Below, piece after piece: positions 9,937 through 14,891 of a stretch of 14,891 bases of DNA. The DNA comes from UBA8437 sp003445035 (GTDB lineage Bacteria > Planctomycetota > Planctomycetia > Planctomycetales > Planctomycetaceae), in assembly GCA_937901285.1 (NCBI GenBank), contig CALCHI010000267.1, positions 1-14,891 on the forward strand. Direction: 5' to 3'. The translations under genes and the position numbers were made by a program. How positions within the stretch are numbered: the stretch's first letter is position 1; every line of letters starts with the position of its first letter. A model generated the notes under the pieces. That model had not been told where the DNA came from. It saw nothing but the letters and a program-made list of their open reading frames with translations, and did not search any database.

Positions 9937-10131
9937 TCATACGATCAGCGTGTCCGCCGGCCCGTTGTGGATCGTGTGGAATCGGCCACAATCGCGTTCC
10001 TTTCCGGGTCGATTGACCAGAATCGTACCGCGGTACTCTTCCCAGCAAACACGCCATCCTCTATATAAGACCGCTTGCTTTTCGGTTTGGGACTGGTGTC
10101 CGTCAACGTCGGGCGTGTGTCCTGGACTCAC
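9937..10131 (-). CDS. Doubtful small ORF, 64 residues
   Basis: A minus-strand frame from a GTG at 10131 encodes 64 residues, including YRGWRVCWEEYRGTILVN and ending FHTIHNGPADTLIV. It is rich in Trp, Tyr and Arg and reads more like a protein than the opposite-strand frame over the same bases. Against it: about 59% GC at third positions by my count, clearly below the neighbouring genes; rare codons such as TTA and AGA; no Shine-Dalgarno site; and no family I recognise. It could be a small unrecognised protein, a decayed remnant, or chance. Confidence 0.2.
   Translation of the reverse strand: MSPGHTPDVDGHQSQTEKQAVLYRGWRVCWEEYRGTILVNRPGKERDCGRFHTIHNGPADTLIV
10025..10036. promoter_or_regulatory. 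12-bp perfect palindrome, possible operator
   Basis: GTACCGCGGTAC is a perfect dyad. Past a 2-base mismatch on each side the symmetry resumes (GAA at 10020-10022 with TTC at 10039-10041), giving an imperfect 22-bp dyad. It lies between TTGACC (10013-10018) and TACTCT (10034-10039), overlapping the latter, which is where a repressor operator would be expected if those boxes are a promoter. No protein is identified that would bind it. Confidence 0.3.
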
Positions 10132-10302
10132 TAGCCGCGGATTTCTCTCATCTCTGGCGTGGCCAAAAGCCGAGTACAGACCGATGGTGATCCGGGTAAC
10201 TCCATTGGTCGACTAGCCATGATGACGCTTTTTCCGATGCGGCCACGACACGCCATTGTGTCCTGACCTCCGCCGCCCCCCCGAGGTGTCACAGCCTCCG
10301 CG

Positions 10303-10467
10303 GTGTTGAGGTCTTCGAGTTTGACCGAACGGATTCCGGTCGTAGCTCGTGGTTTTCCTACGGGAGCCGAGACGGGGTTTCTCTCCACCGAAGCTGAGGA
10401 TGGCGTCGAGGGAGTCCAGGAAGTTCTGGGAATCGTTGTTGAACAAATCCACCAGCCTCGCGGCTGA
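10303..10467 (+). CDS. Doubtful leader ORF (54 residues) upstream of EF-G
   Basis: A GTG at 10303 opens a 54-codon frame ending in TGA at 10465-10467, 24 bases before the EF-G ATG. The product starts VLRSSSLTERIPVV and ends VEQIHQPRG, with an acidic middle (STEAEDGVEGVQEV). There is no Shine-Dalgarno site, third-position GC is only about 56%, and the opposite strand over the same bases has a more biased frame, so coding is not established. If translated it could act as a leader peptide for EF-G. Low confidence. Confidence 0.12.
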   Translation: MLRSSSLTERIPVVARGFPTGAETGFLSTEAEDGVEGVQEVLGIVVEQIHQPRG

Positions 10468-10491
10468 CACACACAAGAACAGAGCGACACG

Positions 10492-12744
10492 ATGAGTCTT
10501 CAAAATCTGCGGAACATTGGCATTTCGGCCCATATCGATTCGGGCAAGACCACGCTCAGCGAGCGGATCCTGTTTTACGCGGGACGGCTGCACCGGATGG
10601 AGGAGGTCCACGACGGTGGTGGTGCCACGATGGATCACATGGACCTGGAGCAGGAACGCGGCATCACGATCACCAGTGCTGCGACGCGGGTCGACTGGTG
10701 CGATCACCAGGTCAACCTGATCGACACGCCCGGGCACGTCGATTTCACCGTCGAGGTGGAACGTAGCCTGCGGGTGCTCGATGGGGCCGTGCTGGTGCTC
10801 TGCGGAGTCGGGGGCGTGCAGTCCCAGTCGCTGACGGTGGACCGCCAGATCAAGCGGTACAAGGTGCCGCGGTTGATCTTCATCAACAAGCTCGACCGGA
10901 CCGGTGCCGATCCGATTCGTGTTTGTGAGGAGGTTCGCACTCGGCTGGGTGTCGAGGCGGTGCTGATGCAATTGCCGATCGGCCTGGGTGCCGATTACGA
11001 GGGGATCATCGACCTGGTCGCGATGCAGGCGGTGTACTTCGACGGTGACAATGGCGAGGAGCTGCGGCGGGAAGAGATTCCCGAGTCGATGCGGGCTGAC
11101 GCCGAGTCGGCACGAGACCAGTTGCTCGAACGGCTCGCGATGTTCGACGATGAACTGATGGAGTTGTGCCTGGGCGAGGATCCGGTGAGCGAGGCATTGA
11201 TCCACAAGGTGGTCCGACGGTCCACCATCGACCTGGACATCGCGCCGGTCTTTCTCGGATCCGCCTACCGCAACAAGGGGGTGCAGCCCCTGCTTGATGC
11301 CGTCGTCGGTTACCTGCCCTCTCCGGTCGACAGCGAGACCACTGCCTTCATCACGGCGGGATCCTCAGCAGCCAGGGATGACGCGGAGGCCGAAGAACCC
11401 CAGGACGAGGCTTCGGGAGATCTGGCGGACGCCGATTCGGGCGACGCAGTGGATGCCGAGCCGGAAGCCGGCGACGCGGTGGATGCCGAGCCGGCAGCCG
11501 GCGACGCGGAAGAGACCATAAGGTTGTCGGCCGATCCGTCGGCACCACTGGTCGCGATGACCTTCAAGATCGTCGATGACTCGTTCGGCCAGTTGACCTT
11601 CACGCGGATTTACCAGGGGACGCTCGAACGGGGTGGCACCTATTACAACCAGAGGACCCGCCGCAAGGAGCGGTTCAGTCGCATCTACCGGATGCACGCC
11701 GAGAAACGCGAGGAGGTCGATCGGGCCGAGGCCGGGGACATCGTGGCGGTGATGGGAATCGACGCGGCCAGCGGCGACACCTACGCGTCGCTGCGGGACT
11801 ACTGCACGCTGGAAGGCATGTTCGTTCCCGAACCGGTCATCGGTGTGGCCGTCCGTACCAGTGATCGAAATGACGAGGACCGGTTGACCCAGGCGCTGCA
11901 GAGGTTTCGTCGCGAAGATCCGACATTCCGCGTGGCGACCGATCCGGAGACCAACGAGGTGGTGATCGCCGGAATGGGAGAATTGCACCTGGAGGTGTAC
12001 CTGGAACGGATCCGTCGCGAGTACAAGGTGCGGGTTGAGTCGGGGGCTCCACAGGTGGCCTACCGCGAGGCTCCGACCCAGCCGGCCGATTTCAACCACC
12101 GGCACAAGAAGCAGACCGGTGGTGCCGGCCAATTCGCTCATATCGTCGGTCGACTCGAGGTCTTCAACGGGACCGACGACGAACCGTTCGAGTTCGAAGA
12201 CAACGTTGTCGGCGGGCGAATCCCCAGGCAGTACATCCCGTCGGTCGAAAAGGGATTTCGGGGATGCCTGGAGAAGGGTCCGGTCGCTCGTTATCCGGTC
12301 ATCGGTGTCCGGGTCGAGCTCAACGACGGCTCCTATCACGAGGTCGACAGTAGCGACAAGGCGTTCCAGACGGCGGCGGCGGCCTGCTTTCGCGAGAACT
12401 TTCGCAGGATGAAACCCGTGTTGCTCGAGCCGATCATGAACATCGAGATCGAGTGTCCCGGGGATTACCAGGGCTCGATCACCGGCGACCTGAACAGCCG
12501 TCGCGGCATGGTTTTGTCATCGGACATGTCCGGCGAGATCGTGACGATCCGTGCCCAGGTGCCGCTCTCGGAGACCTTCGGTTACGCCACCGATCTCCGC
12601 AGTCTCTCGCAGGGCCAGGCCACCTTCACGATGGAACTGGACTGCTACCGCCGGGTGCCGGCGAAGTTGCAGGAGGAGATCGTCTCGGAACGCCGGGATG
12701 CCAAGCAGTCCGGCGCCGGTGCGCATTACAGCACGTCGGTCTAG
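10492..12744 (+). CDS. Elongation factor G, mitochondrial EF-G1-like (spdEFG1 type), with acidic insert
   Basis: This is a 750-residue translational GTPase that moves tRNA and mRNA through the ribosome. G-motifs: P-loop AHIDSGKTT (13-21), switch I RGITITSAAT (57-66), DTPGH (78-82), NKLD (132-135) and the G5 GSA (257-259). Domain II begins near 353, domain III includes GMGELHLEVYLERI (494-507), domain IV includes HRHKKQTGGAGQFA (536-549), and domain V spans about 645-730. The P-loop Ser and the stretch VGGVQSQSLTVDRQIKRYKVP (split around residue 117) match mitochondrial EF-G1 better than classical bacterial EF-G; planctomycetes are known to carry this type. An acidic, low-complexity insert (about 290-345) between the G domain and domain II explains much of the excess over the usual ~700 residues. 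There is no clear Shine-Dalgarno site. It stands alone, without str-operon neighbours, so another EF-G may exist elsewhere in the genome. Confidence 0.95.
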   Translation: MSLQNLRNIGISAHIDSGKTTLSERILFYAGRLHRMEEVHDGGGATMDHMDLEQERGITITSAATRVDWCDHQVNLIDTPGHVDFTVEVERSLRVLDGAVLVLCGVGGVQSQSLTVDRQIKRYKVPRLIFINKLDRTGADPIRVCEEVRTRLGVEAVLMQLPIGLGADYEGIIDLVAMQAVYFDGDNGEELRREEIPESMRADAESARDQLLERLAMFDDELMELCLGEDPVSEALIHKVVRRSTIDLDIAPVFLGSAYRNKGVQPLLDAVVGYLPSPVDSETTAFITAGSSAARDDAEAEEPQDEASGDLADADSGDAVDAEPEAGDAVDAEPAAGDAEETIRLSADPSAPLVAMTFKIVDDSFGQLTFTRIYQGTLERGGTYYNQRTRRKERFSRIYRMHAEKREEVDRAEAGDIVAVMGIDAASGDTYASLRDYCTLEGMFVPEPVIGVAVRTSDRNDEDRLTQALQRFRREDPTFRVATDPETNEVVIAGMGELHLEVYLERIRREYKVRVESGAPQVAYREAPTQPADFNHRHKKQTGGAGQFAHIVGRLEVFNGTDDEPFEFEDNVVGGRIPRQYIPSVEKGFRGCLEKGPVARYPVIGVRVELNDGSYHEVDSSDKAFQTAAAACFRENFRRMKPVLLEPIMNIEIECPGDYQGSITGDLNSRRGMVLSSDMSGEIVTIRAQVPLSETFGYATDLRSLSQGQATFTMELDCYRRVPAKLQEEIVSERRDAKQSGAGAHYSTSV
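11441..11509 (+). repeat. 30-bp in-frame tandem repeat inside the EF-G gene
   Basis: Two full copies (11441-11470 and 11471-11500; 28 of 30 bases identical) plus 9 bases of a third. Each encodes about ten residues of the form GDAVDAEPxA, part of the acidic insert at residues 290-345. Being a multiple of three it keeps the frame, which suggests growth by replication slippage. Confidence 0.85.
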
Positions 12745-12774
12745 CCGGCCGGCCCACCTGGCAACCGGTGACGC
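12745..12774. other. 30-bp gap between convergent EF-G and DUF1080 genes
   Basis: The gap holds the palindrome GCCGGCCGGC (12744-12753, overlapping the EF-G stop codon) and a CACC/GGTG pair (12755-12758 with 12767-12770). Either could form a small hairpin at the two gene ends. There is no T-run. Confidence 0.25.
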
Positions 12775-13941
12775 TCAGTCGAACAGGCTCCCGAGTGTCT
12801 TGCCGACCGCTCCAACCAGTCCGGCCAGTGGCTTGGTGACGACCTTGAGCACCTTGCCGTCGTCCTTTCTCGTGGTCGTGGTGGCGGTCAGCCGGGCAGC
12901 TTCCAGGGCCGCTTCCTTGGCGGCAGCGGCCTTCTGCGCAGCCCGCCTGGCGGCTGCAGCGGCCTTGGCCGCGGCGATCTTCGCTGCTGCGGCTTTCTCG
13001 GCGGCTGCGATCTTCACGGCCGCGGCTTTCTCGGCTGCCGTTCTGGCTGCCGCCACTTTTGCCGTCGCAGCTTTTTCGGCAGCCGTCACTTGGGCCGCAG
13101 CTTTTTTTGCGGCCGCGGCCTGGGCGGCTGCGATCTTTGCCGCTGCGGCTTTCTTCACGGCTGCAGTGGCCTTGGCGATTCCCGAACCGGGCAATTCGCG
13201 GATCCGCAGGTTGCGGAATTCCACCGGTGATCCCTCGCTTTCGAGTGCCATGAAACCTGCGGCCGGCTGGCAGTTGAAACCACCGGAAACCTCTTCACCG
13301 TTGACCCACAACCGCACCTCGCCGTTGATGGCCCTCACGTAGTAGTGGTTCCACTTCTCAACGCCCAGCGTCAAACGCTTGCTGGGGAAACTGCGACGAC
13401 CGTTCTTTGCAGCCGGTGGAAAGGGCTTCATCTTACTCGTGCCAACCGGAAACACGTCGCCGTGGCTGGTGAACCAGTCGGACTTCTTGCCGTTCTTTTT
13501 CTCGTAACGGGTCTCGTACTCGAGGTCCAGCACCTGAACCTCGATTCCCCCCTTGGGCAACTGGCCGGGCTTGAGCCCCTTGAAGGAGGCGTCCGGAGCC
13601 CAGAGAAAAATGCCCGAGTTTCCGGCCGGCTTCATGTGTCGCCATTCGGCCACCAGTTCGAAGTTCTCATAGGTCTTCTTCGATCGTGTCACTCCGACCG
13701 GCAGCCCCGTGCAGTAGATCGTGCCGTCCTTCTCCTGCCAGGTCTTCTTGTCGCAGTTGACATTCTCGAAGTCGGCCAGGGAGAGCGTCTTCCAGCCGGG
13801 TCCCTCGCCGTTGATGAACGCTTTCTTCAGCCCTGATTTTGCCTTGGCCTTGGCGTCGGCCTTGGGTTGATCGTCATCGGCCACCAGGAAACCCGAAGCC
13901 AGCAGCAGGGCAACGGTGCAGACGGTCAGGGTGGTTTTCAT
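12775..13941 (-). CDS. Secreted DUF1080 (3-keto-disaccharide hydrolase-like) protein with Ala/Lys-rich tail
   Basis: This 388-residue protein starts MKTTLTVCTVALLLASGFLVADDD, a Sec signal peptide. The ATG at 13941 is chosen because of that peptide and AAGGAG at 13951-13956; the frame stays open up to 14019. Residues about 48-250 form a DUF1080 domain (concanavalin-like fold): GWKTLSLADFENV, AEWRHMKPAGNSGIFLWAPD, GGIEVQVLDLEYE, NHYYVRAINGEVRLWVNGEEV, and the closing SPVEFRNLRIRELPGS. Members cleave or bind glucosides and related sugars; the exact substrate cannot be read here. Residues 261-350 are unusual: 53 of 90 are Ala and 18 are Lys or Arg, with repeated EKAAAAKIAAA-like units, likely one long basic helix like TolA or histone-H1 tails. 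A hydrophobic, Gly-containing end follows (KPLAGLVGAVGKTLGSLFD). It lies downstream of the M55 gene on the same strand, with an 85-bp gap. Confidence 0.9.
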   Translation of the reverse strand: MKTTLTVCTVALLLASGFLVADDDQPKADAKAKAKSGLKKAFINGEGPGWKTLSLADFENVNCDKKTWQEKDGTIYCTGLPVGVTRSKKTYENFELVAEWRHMKPAGNSGIFLWAPDASFKGLKPGQLPKGGIEVQVLDLEYETRYEKKNGKKSDWFTSHGDVFPVGTSKMKPFPPAAKNGRRSFPSKRLTLGVEKWNHYYVRAINGEVRLWVNGEEVSGGFNCQPAAGFMALESEGSPVEFRNLRIRELPGSGIAKATAAVKKAAAAKIAAAQAAAAKKAAAQVTAAEKAATAKVAAARTAAEKAAAVKIAAAEKAAAAKIAAAKAAAAARRAAQKAAAAKEAALEAARLTATTTTRKDDGKVLKVVTKPLAGLVGAVGKTLGSLFD

Positions 13942-13950
13942 CAGGGGTGT

Positions 13951-13956
13951 CTCCTT
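13951..13956 (-). promoter_or_regulatory. Ribosome binding site of the DUF1080 gene
   Basis: AAGGAG on the minus strand, 9 bases before the ATG at 13941. It supports the start that gives a signal peptide, over the longer open frame reaching 14019. Confidence 0.7.
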
Positions 13957-13977
13957 GGAGATCTGGAGTTGAGCATC

Positions 13978-13998
13978 GATGGAGTGAGAAATTCCATC
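13978..13998. promoter_or_regulatory. Hairpin between the M55 and DUF1080 genes
   Basis: GATGGA (13978-13983) pairs perfectly with TCCATC (13993-13998) around a 9-base loop. On the minus strand it comes after the M55 stop and before the DUF1080 ribosome site. It could reduce read-through or mark an mRNA end. There is no T-run, so the role is uncertain. Confidence 0.3.
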
Positions 13999-14026
13999 AT
14001 AACTGTCACGGCGAGCCAATGGCGGG

Positions 14027-14891
14027 TCAAAGGCACAGATGGCGAGTGCTCTTCAGCCAGGCTTCGATGGTCCGGGGCCCTGTGCGCCGCCCCGGCCAGT
14101 CCGGCTTGTTGAGGTCTCGCCAGTTGACGTAGCCCCGGGTCGTGGCATCGTCCTTGAGCTGCAACGTGACGTGAATCGGGAACCTGATGCGGAACGGCTT
14201 GAGTTCGGGGGATCGCTCGATCGCCTGGCGGGCCCCGGCGGTGATCCGGGGCCCGGTGATCCCGGGTGGATCGAGCACGACCGAACCGTCGGCGGCGACC
14301 CGTTTGACCGACACGGCCACGACACCGTCACCGAGCCATTCGCGGGCTTCGCGGCACAGGCCGTCGCAGCCGGTGACCATCACGATCGGCACCCCGTGAT
14401 CGTTCCCGGCGACGATGGCGTAGGCGGCCAGCTCTCCCGCCTCGCGGCCGTTGAACCGGTAGCGTCGTCGTCGACCGCTGGACCACGTGTGTGGCAGCAC
14501 CGATCGGGGGGCCCCTTCTCTGGCGTGGAATCCCACCAGCAACACGCCGGCGAAGGTCGCATCGAGCCCGTGCAGCAACGGGCCGCCCGAGGGGATGAGC
14601 CGGGCTCGGGGGTCCAGCCGTTTGCGGATGATGTTTCGAACGCGAAACCCGTCATCCTTGACGTAGACCTCGGTCGCCCCTGCCGCGAAGCAGCCCTCGA
14701 CGGCCGCATTGACGTCGTCTGTGAGCAGTTGCCGAAAGCCGGTCAACCGCGGGCTGTCGGCCTTGAGATTGCGGGCCCAGTACTCGTTGACGCCGGTCGG
14801 GCCTTCGCTGTCGACGGCGATGTAGAACTTTCGTGTCCGGGATGTGCCGGAGGTCTTCGCTCGCGGTTTGACACCGGTGACGTGGATCTCC
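14027..14891 (-). CDS. M55 (DppA-like) D-aminopeptidase family protein, N-terminus off right edge
   Basis: There are 287 visible residues on the minus strand, open to the window edge. The frame continues upstream of the peptidase core, and no ATG, GTG or TTG occurs in its first 48 visible codons, so the start lies outside. M55 proteins such as Bacillus DppA are zinc D-aminopeptidases. Matches (visible numbering): KFYIAVDSEGPTG with D27 and E29 in the family's D-x-E-G position; LLHGLDATFAGVLLVGFHAREG with H122; VLPHTWSSG with H134, the position of the catalytic His; NGREAGELAAY with E153. From DppA knowledge these fit Asp8, Glu10, His104, His115 and Glu133. The His60 position is not His here: the DppA motif NDSH aligns with KDDG (78-81). 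Activity is therefore uncertain. The segment before the core (EIHVTGVKPRAKTSG) suggests an extra N-terminal domain or linker. DUF1080 follows downstream. Confidence 0.85.
   Translation of the reverse strand, partial: EIHVTGVKPRAKTSGTSRTRKFYIAVDSEGPTGVNEYWARNLKADSPRLTGFRQLLTDDVNAAVEGCFAAGATEVYVKDDGFRVRNIIRKRLDPRARLIPSGGPLLHGLDATFAGVLLVGFHAREGAPRSVLPHTWSSGRRRRYRFNGREAGELAAYAIVAGNDHGVPIVMVTGCDGLCREAREWLGDGVVAVSVKRVAADGSVVLDPPGITGPRITAGARQAIERSPELKPFRIRFPIHVTLQLKDDATTRGYVNWRDLNKPDWPGRRTGPRTIEAWLKSTRHLCL

Larger units (their letters stand above)
9833..10491. other. 659-bp intergenic region without a confident gene; palindromes and possible promoters
   Basis: This stretch separates the divergent PSD1 (-) and EF-G (+) genes. 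It holds the PSD1 ribosome site (AAGGA, 9841-9845, minus), a hairpin TTGTGG/CCACAA (9965-9970 with 9986-9991), and the 12-bp palindrome GTACCGCGGTAC (10025-10036). On the plus strand TTGACC (10013-10018) and TACTCT (10034-10039) flank that palindrome like -35 and -10 boxes with a 15-base spacer. Further on are GAGG/CCTC and GACCTC/GAGGTC inverted repeats (10265-10313) and a 10-bp direct repeat ATTGGTCGAC at 9901-9910 and 10204-10213. Codon use in all frames is less GC3-biased than in the flanking genes. Two doubtful small ORFs are listed separately. Confidence 0.5.

Noticed and set aside
9902..10216. 104-residue plus-strand frame in the intergenic region
   Set aside because: No start signal, no family resemblance, and weak codon bias. 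The 10-bp direct repeat ATTGGTCGAC at its two ends is close to chance expectation for this length, so a mobile element is not supported.
10213..11205. 330-residue minus-strand frame crossing the EF-G start
   Set aside because: Most of it is antisense to the EF-G G domain. Only its last ~85 residues lie in the intergenic region, and they end in a basic, low-complexity tail.
11365..12339. 324-residue minus-strand frame inside the EF-G gene
   Set aside because: It is antisense to intact, motif-complete EF-G.
12551..13342. 263-residue Ala/Ser/Arg-rich plus-strand frame
   Set aside because: It spans the end of EF-G in another frame and the reverse of the Ala/Lys tail; the Ala-rich stretch is a mirror of the DUF1080 tail.

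Overview
The window looks like chromosomal DNA from a GC-rich planctomycete (phylum Planctomycetota). The reasons are the families present: two PSD1-type proteins (planctomycete cytochrome c + DUF1549 + DUF1553), two DUF1501 proteins, a WD40 protein, a DUF1080 protein and an EF-G resembling mitochondrial EF-G1. Strong third-position GC and weak or absent Shine-Dalgarno sites at several starts fit this. No rRNA, tRNA, CRISPR array, transposase or integrase was seen.

Layout. 1-213 (-) is the N-terminus of a WD40 protein that runs off the left edge. It is divergent from 298-3747 (+), a secreted PSD1 cytochrome, followed by 3828-5273 (+), a Tat-type DUF1501 protein. A second pair lies on the opposite strand: PSD1 at 6851-9832 (-), then DUF1501 at 5347-6795 (-). 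The two pairs converge tail to tail across a 73-bp gap that contains small hairpins. From 9833 to 10491 there is a 659-bp region with no confident gene, with palindromes and doubtful small ORFs. Next come EF-G (10492-12744, +), convergent with a DUF1080 protein carrying a long Ala/Lys tail (12775-13941, -), and upstream of that on the minus strand an M55/DppA-like peptidase (14027 to the right edge, -).

How the genes may work together. Each PSD1 protein has a signal peptide and two CxxCH haem-binding motifs. Each is followed after 55-80 bp by a DUF1501 protein of the alkaline phosphatase/sulfatase fold with a twin-arginine leader. Such pairs recur in planctomycete genomes and probably act together outside the cytoplasm, but their substrate is not known and cannot be read from this sequence. 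DUF1080 proteins bind or cleave carbohydrate. The EF-G gene is unrelated housekeeping or translation machinery.

Most unusual features: the mirrored PSD1/DUF1501 pairs; an acidic, low-complexity insert in EF-G made partly by a 30-bp tandem repeat; the Ala/Lys tail on the DUF1080 protein; an M55 protein lacking one expected metal-binding histidine; and a cluster of dyad and direct repeats between the first PSD1 and DUF1501 genes. I see no convincing evidence of a wholly new multi-gene system. The paired PSD1/DUF1501 loci are the nearest candidate, as a known but functionally undescribed one.
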